Assembly (NCBI GenBank): GCA_004431415.1
Contig: QPMI01000078.1
Location: 124,001 to 188,000 of the forward strand
Reading direction: 5' to 3'
Length of the DNA: 64,000 nucleotides
DNA from: Cyanophora paradoxa
Taxonomy: Eukaryota; Glaucocystophyceae; Cyanophorales; Cyanophoraceae
The translations under genes were made by a program, and so were the position numbers. Position 1 is the first letter of the stretch; every line of letters starts with the position of its first letter. The notes beneath the pieces are model-generated. The model ran no database searches. It saw nothing but the letters and a program-made list of their open reading frames with translations, and had not been told where the DNA came from. This document shows, one piece after another, positions 34,012-42,690 of the stretch.

Positions 34012-34583
34012 GTGAGGGAGGTGGAGGGGGGAAGGGGGAGGGGGGCGGGGCGTGGGCGTGCAGGGCGAGCGCGCCTTGGCGGGGGAATGCGAAACGCTCG
34101 GCGGCCTAGGCCTTTGCCGCGAAGACCAGGAGCTTTCGAATTTGCGATCCGATGATCGAGGGCGGGTGTGGAAGGGCGGGGGCGGGGGTGGTGCACCGTA
34201 GTTTTTTAGGAGAGGAGGGGAGGGGATGGGATGTGAATCAAGGGCGGCCTTGGAGTAGGGGGGTTTCGAGGGGCCCGGGCCCCGGGGGTCCCCAAGGGGA
34301 GGGAAGGGAAAACTAGAGGGGGAATGAGGGGGGAGGAGAGGGGCCGCGGGCCGGGGCTATAGGGGTCGCGATCGATTAAAAATTCGACACTCCAGTTAGC
34401 CTAGTAGGAGGTATAGGGGGAGGAAGAGGAGGGCTCGAGAGAAGAAAGGGGAGAGAAGGGGGGCGCAAGGCCCTGAGGGGGAGGACCAAGCTTAAGGGGT
34501 ACCCGCTCGACCTGTCCGGGATACCACATTCGGAAAACCACTTCAGCTTCGAGATCCGCGCTCCAGCCCCGCCGCCGGCAGCC
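33863..34583. other. Intergenic, G-rich strand
   Basis: Highly purine-rich plus strand including a 32-base G run (33978-34009). The last 80 bases (TACCACATTCGGAA to the ATG) are shared with the other secreted-peptide gene copies and are probably promoter or 5' UTR. Confidence 0.6.
33978..34009 (+). repeat. Poly-G tract (32 G)
   Basis: Uninterrupted G homopolymer inside a longer G-rich region; potential G-quadruplex. Its length may be imprecise because homopolymers are error-prone. Confidence 0.8.
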
Positions 34584-35022
34584 ATGCACCGCGCCGCCGT
34601 CTTCGTCGCGCTCCTCGCCTTCGTCCTCGCCATGCTGGCGCTCGCCTCCGCGCAGGACATCACGCCCGAGATCACGCCGGAGATCACGCCGACCGTCTCC
34701 CCCTCGCCGTCCCCGGGCATGGTGCGCCTCCCCGCGCCTGTACATGTACCGCACGCGCGAGAACCGCGCCGGCGGCGCCCCGCGCCGCCGCGCATTTCCC
34801 GGCGGGTTTGCCTCTTCGCGCGCGAGCTCCGGCGCGCGACGCCGGCGGGCCGGCGCCGCACGACGCGCACGCGCATAGGCCGTGCTGCGCAAAACGAAAC
34901 AACTGCCAGCGCCGGCGCCGCGGCCGGGGCAACAGAAAGCGCGCGCCTGTTCGCGTGCGCCGCGGCTGACTCCGCTTCTGCAGGAGGGCTTCTTCAGCGA
35001 GGAGGAGCTCATCACCCTGTAA
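34584..35022 (+). CDS. Small secreted peptide, copy 1
   Basis: Two exons (34584-34721 and 34984-35022) joined at phase 0 with GTGCGC...TTCTGCAG; CTGAC precedes the acceptor. Predicted product 58 residues: signal peptide MHRAAVFVALLAFVLAMLAL with cleavage expected after ASAQ, a Pro/Thr/Ser-rich repeat (ITPEITPEITP, SPSPSPG) and the acidic C-terminus EGFFSEEELITL. No known family. The same exon structure and C-terminus are kept in copy 2, which argues that the gene is real despite its size. Secretion or membrane targeting is inferred from the hydrophobic N-terminus. Confidence 0.72.
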
Positions 35023-35079
35023 GTCACCTCGCGCACGCAAGTGTGTCGCAGGCTTATTGAGGTCGGTGCGCGAAACTTG

Positions 35080-35325
35080 ATCTCCCGCGCGCCGCCGCGG
35101 CCCGCCCGCGCGAGCGCTGACGGCGCTCGCCATCTGCGCAGCAATCGGGATCAAGATAAACTCGGGCCAGGCATCCGATCAAGTCGCCCCGGCCTGGATT
35201 TAGACGGAGCCTGATCGAATCCCTAGGCCTGCGCGCTTCCACGTAGGACTCGCTCTTAGCTTTCTTATACGTATATCCGTTTTTAGGCTTCAAGTAATAT
35301 AAACAGTCTATTCGATCTCTTTCCT
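35080..35325. repeat. Inverted repeat arm (partner at about 55062-55300)
   Basis: Reverse complement of the segment 3' of peptide copy 2, near-identical over about 230 bases (e.g. GATCAAGTCGCCCCGGCCTG, TCTTATACGTATATCCGTTT). It lies at the same place relative to the gene in both copies, so the duplicated unit includes the 3' flank. Confidence 0.85.
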
Positions 35326-35794
35326 TTGGCTAAGCCGTGGCTGTCGCCGCGCCGCGGCCCGCGCCGCGCGCGCGCGCGCGGGAGCGCGGGCGCGAGCGAG
35401 CGCGCGCCGGGCTGGGGCCGCGGGCGGGCCTGGTTGGGAAGGCGGGCATGAGAGATCGTCTGCTAAGTGCTCGGATCATGTACAGCCGATGCGGGATCCA
35501 GAGCCGACGCACCGACCGCGAGCGCTAGCGCTTCGCCATGGCGCTGCGTCCATTCGCTTCGGCGGCCGGCGCCGCCGGCCGCGTTCATATGCGAGGATGG
35601 CCATTTGCTAAGCCTGGAGCTGCTCTACAAACCGCCGCGGTAACGACGCGGCTTCGGCAAGTGGCGCTACGAGCGTACCGATTGTCTCGTTGAGCTGCTT
35701 TCGAAGAGAACTAGCAGCTGGTGGCGTAGCGTGGCAAGTTGGATCATCACTGGCGGGATACCGATTTGAAAGTCGCGCCTAGCCGAGAAGCGCC
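35326..35794. other. Intergenic upstream of the PLAC8 gene
   Basis: GC-rich with alternating CGCGCG. No gene recognised. Confidence 0.4.
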
Positions 35795-37068
35795 ATGGCG
35801 TACAGGACGCCGTCGAGCTTGCAGCGGGTCACCTTCTCGCAGGGATCCTACCAGCCCGAGGCCTACGAGTCGCCGGCGTATGGCGGGCGGCCGATGCCCG
35901 CCGCCGACCCTTACCGCCGCACATCCGATTTCCAGTTCGAGAGCAGCCGCTCGGCGAACTACTCACAGTATCCTCCGTCCGGCCCGCGGCCGCACCAGCA
36001 GCAGCAGCTCATCCCCGACTTCAACTCCGATCTCTTCGACTGCTGCGCCGAATCGAGCGAGACTTCAGAATGTGCGTCGTAGCTAAATTTCGAGACTCTT
36101 CTGCGATAGAAGGGACCACGCCGCCGTGGTGGACTCCCGGGAGGCGCCGCGGCGCCATCGGTTGTGCAGCGCGATGCGCCACTAGATTCGCCGATAGACG
36201 ATGTTTTCGAGCTCTTCTCGTCTGATCTCACATGCGCAGGCCTCGTCTCGTTCATCGTGCCCCCGGTCCAGGTTCGCCTACGATTTCAAACCCCGCCATG
36301 AGCGCCCCGCCGACGCGCCCGCCCCGGCTCGCAGATCGGCATCACTGGTGCGACGAGCCGTCCTAATGCCCCGTCCGCCCCGCCGACGCGCCTGACATCG
36401 ACGCCCTTGCAGAGGAGCTGCACGATTCGACGTCCTGCGCGTGCGTGCCACGCCCGCCCGCCCGCGGCCGCGGCCGCCAGCCCTCCGACGCCGCCGGCGC
36501 GCGTGCGCAGGCCCACGGCGGCGCTGACGTGCGCCATCGACCTGTGCACGGCCGGCTGCGGCACGCGCGTCATCGGCTTCATCAAGCGGTGCGGTGCCGC
36601 CCGCCCCCTCCGCCTCCGCCCTCCTGCGCGGCGGCGGCTCACGCGGCGGCGGGCCAGGCGCAAGTACATCGAAGCGTACGGCATGCAGCGCGACGCCTGC
36701 AACGACTGCCTCGCATGTGCGGCCCTGACCTCCCCGCCCCGCCCCGCCCCGCCCCGCCCCGGACCGGGCGCCCCGCCTGCCGCCAACGCCCCCCGCCAGA
36801 CTTCTGCTGCCCGTGCTGCGCCGTGGCACAGGACGCGCGCGAGGTATGCAGCACCCCCCTCCCGCCCATCCCCCGGCGCCGCCCCCCCTCGAGCGCCCCG
36901 CCCCCCGCGCAGGTGCGGATTCGTGGCAACGTGAAGATGATGATGCCGCCGCCGGCCCAGATGATGGCCCCGAACGCGGGGTACGCCGCCGGGCCCGTCG
37001 GGTACGGCTACGGCGGGCCCGCCCTCCCGCCCTCGGGGTACGGCGGCGGCCGCGACGTCGTCGTGTAG
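35795..37068 (+). CDS. PLAC8-family Cys-rich protein
   Basis: Exon 1 starts at the ATG at 35795 (MAYRTPSSLQRVTFSQGSYQ; Tyr/Pro/Gln-rich) and ends near DFNSDLFDCCAESSETSE, the PLAC8 opening. Further exons: LVSFIVPPVQ (about 36241-36270), EELHDSTSCA (about 36413-36442), CAIDLCTAGCGTRVIGFIK (about 36530-36590), KYIEAYGMQRDACNDCL (about 36660-36713), FCCPCCAVAQDARE (about 36800-36841), then a Gly/Tyr/Pro-rich tail ending GGGRDVVV. Order and spacing match PLAC8 proteins (plant cell-number/cadmium-resistance type, animal cornifelin type), usually membrane-associated. The second Cys cluster is canonical; the first lacks its usual CPC (VPP instead). Exact function unknown. Confidence 0.8.
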
Positions 37069-37348
37069 CCCCCCCGCGCCCGCATCAACCTCGGCTCTCT
37101 CGAGGCTCTTTAATCTCGAGCGCTGCTTTGCGTCCCGTCTCCGTTTGCTATGTCTTAGTAGGCCTAGCTTGGCAGGCACCCCGCGCCGCCCCGCACGACC
37201 CCGCCCTGTTCCGTGTGGCTGAGGGCTCGTGCATGTAGTAATGTGGAATGCGTGGGACCGAGACGCGCACCAACTATATGCATCCAGGAGAGAAAGCGGC
37301 GTTGACGGCTACCTAGACCGGCCTGCTAGGCGACTACTACTGCTGCTG

Positions 37349-38813
37349 CTACTTGATGAGCTTCTCGACCTCTGCCTTGAGGTCCGAGGCCGCCTTCTCG
37401 ATGCCCTCGCCGACCTTGTAGCGGAGGAAGCCGGCGACGGCGAGGCCGGGGACGCCCAGCCGCTTCGCCTCGGCCGCCAGCAGCTGCGAGACCGTCTGCT
37501 TCTCGTCCATTATGAACTTCTGTAAGGGGCGGGTCAGCGGTCCGGAGAAGCGGGCTGGAGCTCTGATTCAGGGGCTCGGCCGACCTGCTCGGAGAGGACG
37601 ACCTCGCCCATCCACTTGGCCATGCGCCCCTGCACGATCTTCTCCGCCGTCTTCTCGTCCTTCCCCGCCGCCCGCGCCTGCGCCGTCGCCACCTCCCGCT
37701 CCCGCTCCACCGCCTCGCCCGCGACGCAGTCCTTCGCCACGAACGAGGGGCTGGCGCCCACGACGTGCATCGCGACGCGCCCGGCCAGCTCGTGGAGCGC
37801 CTCGGCCGGCGCCGCCGCCCCCGCCGCCGCCTCCAGCGCCACCAGCGCCGCCATGCGGCCCATCCCCGGCCGCGCCGCCGAGTGCACGTAGGCGCCCACC
37901 GCGCCGCCCCCCGCCCGCACCTCCAGCCGCCCCGCCCGCCTGCCCGCCGCCGCGTCAGACGCCGGCGGGCAAGGCGGCGGGCGGGGCGGGCGGGCGAGCG
38001 GGCGGGCGGACCTGAGCTGGCAGTTCTCGCCGACGGTGGCGATGAGCTCCGTCGTGGCTGCCTCAACGGTGCGCCCGCCGGGCAGCGCCGCCGCCTTGAG
38101 CGACTCGGGCGCCACCGCGAGGGTCGACCCCAGCGCCCGCTCCGCCGAGGGCGCCGCGGGGCCGCCAGGGCCGCCCCCGCGACCTGCTCCAGCGTCGCCT
38201 GGAACGCCTCGTTCCTCGCGACGAAGTCCGTCTCGCTGTTCAGCTGCGCGCGGGCGCGCGGCGGGCGGGCGGGCGGCGCGTCGGAGGGCGGCGGCGGGGC
38301 GGGGCGGGGCGGGCGGCGCGGGCGCGCCGCGCACCTCCACGATCGCTCCGCGGAGCTTGTCCTCGCTGATGCGCACCGCGACGAGCCCGTCCGAGGCCAC
38401 GCGCGACGCCTTCTTCGCCGCCGACGCCAGGCCCTTCTTCCGCAGCCAGGCGATGGCCTTGTCGATGTCGCCGCCCTCCGCCACCAGCGCGTTCTTGCAC
38501 TCCGCAATCGATGTGCCTGTACGCTCGCGCAGCTCCTTGACCTGCGCGCCGCCCGGCGCGTCAGCCGCGAGTCGGCGGACCGTCGTAGCCGCGGCGGGGC
38601 TGCGGCCGCCCGGCGGCGCAGGATCCGGCTGCGCACGAGCGAGATGGGGATCTTTGACGCGTCGCCGCCGTCCGCGGCCGCGGCCAGGCGCGCGGGCGTG
38701 AACGCGATGCCGCGGACGCCGTGCCGGAGCGCTGGGAGCGGGAGCCGTTAGCTACGCGCTTAAATCGCCTTGGCGCGCGTACCGGCGCGCTGAACGGACG
38801 CGAGGCGCTGCAT
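37349..38813 (-). CDS. tsf: Organellar (probably mitochondrial) elongation factor Ts
   Basis: EF-Ts recycles EF-Tu by nucleotide exchange. Exon 1 is MQRLASVQRA (ATG 38813), a short basic amphipathic start; the next exon continues LRHGVRGIAFTPARLAAA and ends KIPISL, together a likely mitochondrial presequence. Then come the diagnostic VKELRERTGTSIAECKNAL and GDIDKAIAWLRKKG (N-terminal domain contacting EF-Tu), NSETDFVARNEAF (core domain, canonical), GRTVEAATTELIATVGENCQ, VGAYVHSAARPGMGRMAALV, and the last exon KFIMDEKQTVSQLLAAEAK ending EKLIK. Introns are short and GC-rich. It faces the PLAC8 gene tail-to-tail (280 bp) and diverges from the tetraspanin-like gene. A plastid location is possible but less supported. 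Confidence 0.9.
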
Positions 38814-38860
38814 CGTCGTGTGTTGCTACCGTACCCCGGGATTCAACACAAAGCGAAAAG
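38814..38860. promoter_or_regulatory. 47-bp divergent intergenic promoter region
   Basis: The ATG of EF-Ts (38813, minus) and the ATG of the tetraspanin-like gene (38861, plus) are separated by 47 bases (GTACCCCGGGATTCAACACA inside). Both transcripts must start within it or overlap. No TATA box visible. Confidence 0.65.
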
Positions 38861-40618
38861 ATGGTGGCCGGGCCCTTCAACAGCGGAGCGACTGTGCGTT
38901 TGTCGCCTTCCTGAGGCTATCGCACGGCCGAGCTAGCCCCTAGACGAGCTGCTAGCTTTTTCCCGCGAGGATAACTGACGCCCGGCTGTGCCGTGCTGAC
39001 GTATCCGCAGACGCTCCTCAAGCTCCTCAATGTCGCCAGCATCATCATCTCTGGTGCTATCGTGCGTGCCTCTGTCCAGCCGCCTCGAGACACGTCCACC
39101 AGTGCCTCCGCAATTCCTGACGGACCCACTCGGACGGTACAGATCGGCTCCGGCATCTACGCCGCTGAGGAGGGCCTGCTGGGCACCGGTGCCCTCGCCT
39201 GGTTCCTCGTCGGTGAGCCCGGGCCGTTTCAGCGCTGACCTCCGAAACACCTATGCCTTCGGATCTAGCCGACCGACGTCGCCTTCCGAAACCGTTTACC
39301 GACGTTCGGCCTTCGCAGTGATCGGCATCCTCATCGCGGCGACCGCGATCCTCGGCCTGGTCGGCGCCTCGAAGAACTCGCCCGGCATTCTCTTCGCTTT
39401 CTTTGCGATCACCATCACCACCACGACTCTCACCGTGTTCCTGGCGATCCTCGCCTTCATCAGTGTGTGGCCCCTTTCCCTCCGGGGCGGTTGCCGGCCC
39501 GAACCGGCCGGCAGACAAGGACCTCGTTGAGCCCACCTTCCGCGAGTACTGCTCCAGCCACGACTGGTGCGCACTCTCGAAGCGATTGAGTTTCTTTCCT
39601 CGCGCCTGACTCGCCCGCCCGCAGCGTCCGCCTCTGGGGCTACAGTGCGCCGGCCGGATACTCCTCGCCGGGCTGCTTGCGCTGACGCCGGGGTCCCCGC
39701 AGGCGCCGACGAGGCGATTACGATCTTCCAGCGTGCGTACAAGGTCGTCGGCGCCCTCGCCCTCGTCTGCTTCTTCATCCTGGTGCGCCCCGCCCGCCGC
39801 CCGCGCCTCTTCCGGCGCCGCCTGGTCGTGAGGCGGCCGGCAGCTCGGCTGCACCATCTCGGCGGGCATCGTCCTCGGCCTGAAGAACATCGCCAAGCGC
39901 GCCCTCATCACCTTCTGCTCCCTCTTCCTCGTCCGCCCCGCCCCCGCCCCGACCCGCCTGCCTCCCCGGGCCCCCGCTGAGCGAACCGACCCGGCCCGCA
40001 GATCCTCGGCCTGGCGCTCATCGTCGGCGGGTTCCTGGGGAGCAAGTACGGGCTGGGCACCACCTGGAGCTCGTACGCCATCGGCGGCCTCGGCCTCGCC
40101 CTCTTCCTCGTCTCCCTCCTCGGCATCATCGCCGCCTCCCGCGAGAGCGAGGCCCTCCTCAACGTGCGTACCCCCCTTCTTCTCCCCCCCCAAAAAAAAT
40201 CCCGAACTCAGTCGCCCCGCAGATCTACCTGGCGGTGCTCTTCATCATCTCCATCATCCTCTTCGCCGCCGGCGTCGCCGCCTTCCTCAACGGCGCGTAC
40301 CCGTCCCCGTCCCCTCCCCTCCCCCCCCCCACCCCGCGCGCGTACCCGTCCCCGTCTCGCGCCGGCCTGACGCCCGCCGCAGTCAGCAAGGTCCAGGACT
40401 ACGTCACGACGCACGCGGAGGACCCGCAGTTCCAGGGCGTCTTCAAGACCCTCACGACGGAGCAGCAGCGCTCCCTGGCCGGCTTCGCCGTCAAGACCAT
40501 CGGCCTCGCCGGCATCATCTCCGCCATCGTTGTCGTCGTCGGCATCGTCTTCACCTTCAACCTCAAGTCCAACGTGGGCTACAAGGCCTCGGCCTACCGC
40601 TACGGCCAGCAGGTCTAA
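38861..40618 (+). CDS. Eight-helix tandem tetraspanin-like membrane protein
   Basis: Exon 1 MVAGPFNSGAT (38861-38893), then exons whose phases agree: LLKLLNVASIIISGAI (39011-39061), IGSGIYAAEEGLLGTGALAW, VIGILIAATAILGLVGASKN plus ILFAFFAITITTTTLTVFLA, ADEAITIFQRAYKVVGALAL, a linker exon with GIVLGLKNIAKRALITF, ILGLALIVGGF...YAIGGLGLALFLVSLLGI, IYLAVLFIISIILFAAGVAA, and the last exon SKVQDYVTTHAEDP...IGLAGIISAIVVVVGIVF ending YGQQV. About eight hydrophobic helices form two four-helix halves; helix 2-3 of each half has the G.xGA-like turn (LGLVGASKN, LGIIAASRES) seen in tetraspanins. No CCG motif in the loop, so assignment is by topology. One junction near 40297 needs a GC-AG intron or read-through. 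Confidence 0.68.
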
Positions 40619-41146
40619 GCGGCGCCCCCATAGTCCACGGGCCGCTCGCCCTCTCCGGGATCCGGCGCCTAGTGTGCGCCCCGCGAGGCTTCGGCGCTGC
40701 CCTGTCTCAATTCAGTGTAATTTGGCCGCCGCTGGGCTTAGCTTGGGCGTGTCGAGCAGTCCGGGCGCAACACGTGCACATTGCCACTCAAAGAGCGGTT
40801 TGAGCGCATCCGCATGCCGAATTCGAATTCGAAAGAGGTTTGAGATTCGTGGAACGCATGAGCACGTGCAGAGGCCAGCGCGCGAGCAGACGCATTTGAT
40901 TCGAAGTCCGATCAATTTTCCCTAGATCTATTTCATCGATGTCAATGAATGTGTAACTGACGTACTAGCTATAGCATAGTCTAGCAATAGATACCGTCAA
41001 TGGACTGACGTAGACTGATTATACGCAAAAAGGCGTCTATCAAACTGCTTAGAGCTCAACTCGCAAACAGCCAAAAAGAGGGAACCGCGCTGCACAGGAG
41101 ACCTAGAATTGAAACCTACGCCCAAGAGCTGCATTGTGGTACGTCA
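40619..41146. other. Convergent intergenic region
   Basis: 3' flanks of the tetraspanin-like gene and eIF4E. No gene seen. AT-richer at 40920-41050. Confidence 0.5.
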
Positions 41147-42407
41147 TTATACCTCGTACATGTTCCAGCCTCCGTGCGCGTAGCTCGAATTCCGCTTCAT
41201 GCTGTCTGCGGCGGGGGTCGGCGCCTGGGGCGGGGCGCCGGTGGCGAGTCGCGGCGCGCACCTTCGTGGCTCGTGAACCCGATCACGTGGTCTGCAGGCA
41301 GGTTTGCGAGACCCTTGAACTGTTGCCTGCGGGCGGAGGAGGCGCGCGTCAGGGCGGGGCCTCGCGAGGAGCAAGCGAGGGGCAGGCGCACCCGATCGGG
41401 ACGACGTTCTCGGCGCAGCCCCGCGTCCATATTGCGAGCTTGTCCTGGCCCTTCCTAATGCTCACCACGGCCCCGTTCACCTGCCCCTGGCTCTCGTCAT
41501 CGAACTGCTCCCCAATAAGCGACAAAACCTGCGCAGGAAAGAAAAGGAAGAAGAACCGAAATCAGAACACATCAAGCAGAAGCAATACGGAAATGCTGCA
41601 GAGAGAAGCGCGCACGAGGTCGAGCCACAGCTGGTCGAGGTCCGCTCTCCGCTTGGTCGGCCAGATGAGGGTCCACTTCCCGCCCTGTCCGTTGTTCGGG
41701 TCCTCCCACTTCGGCTCCACATCTGCGCACACGGGCGTGCCTCAGAGGGAGGCTGCAGCAGGAGCTCACGGCAGCGCTAGCGTTGGCAGAACAGGGTCGC
41801 GATCGTAGGCACGGCATGCGCGTGGCGGGAGCGAACCTTCTTTAAATAAGTGATAGTTACTACCAGCAGCAAGTTTGCTGGGCGGAACGATATTGTTGAA
41901 CATACTGCGAGACGAGCGAACGGGCGAGCGTCAGGGCGCCTGCGGGGATGTCTCGCGCGCTCAAAGCGCGACTCACCACCAAAAGTCCTCAACCTGCGCA
42001 TGGCGCACATGATCGGGGAGGCGCGCCGGTCAGCGGCAGGCGGTGGTGGAAGGAAAACGCAAGAGGACGTGTGCGCGGGCGGCGCACCGTGTCAAAAGTC
42101 AGAATCCGGCGCAGATTGTCCTCCCAGTTCGTCTGGTTGACGCGCTTGCCCGGGTTGTCGTACCACATGGTCCACCGGTGCTGCGCATGAAAGACCGCTC
42201 GCGACTCGTTCCCGGGCGGCGGGGCGCGGGGGATGGCACCTGCAACGGGTGCTTGATGCTATACTCCAAGGGATAGCCTGCATCGCCCGCGTAGTAATCG
42301 GTCGCCTCGTCCATGAACTGCTCCTGCCCGTCCTGCATCTCCGCCTCGGTGGTGGGGTTGCTCTCGGTTGGTGCCTCCGTTCCCTCCTCGCTCTTCATGT
42401 CTGCCAT
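41147..42407 (-). CDS. eIF4E: Translation initiation factor eIF4E (class I), eight exons
   Basis: The cap-binding protein that recruits mRNA to the ribosome via eIF4G. All exons join in phase: MADMKSEEG...YPLEYSIKHPLQ (42240-42407), HRWTMWYDNPGKRVNQTNWE...RRILTFDT (42088-42180), a 17-base microexon VEDFW (41977-41993), MFNNIVPPSKLAAGSNYHLF (about 41836-41901), VEPKWEDP...KRRADLDQLWLDL, VLSLIGEQFDD...KLAIWTRGCAENVVPIG, QQFKGLANLPADHVIGFTSH, and the last exon ending YAHGGWNMYEV at 41147. The Trp of WTMWYDN, the Trp of KWEDP (both cap-stacking) and the Trp of AIWTRG are present, which defines class I; VEDFW is the eIF4G/4E-BP contact. Acidic N-terminal tail of about 40 residues. Confidence 0.95.
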
Positions 42408-42690
42408 GGATCGCCTACGCGCGGCTCCCTGGTCAGGTTCTTCGCGTTGCATCGAAACACCAAGCCACTTCGTCCGAGAACGCGGCTTCGGGGCGCGGCA
42501 CCTTCAGATTCAGGTAGTACAAGGGACGCTCCGGCACCGATCGGAGAGCACCAGCCCCGGCGAACGGAGAGCACCGATCGGCAAGAAAAAGGACGGGGGA
42601 AGAGAATACTGTGGGGTACAGCTGATAAAACCTCCTCAGGCGCTCGCTTCCTCAGGGGCTTGTACACCTGAGGTCGGGCGCTTGCTTCCG
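42408..42690. promoter_or_regulatory. Divergent promoter between eIF4E and the CotH-like gene
   Basis: 283 bases between opposing start codons; shared upstream region. No specific motif identified. Confidence 0.5.
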
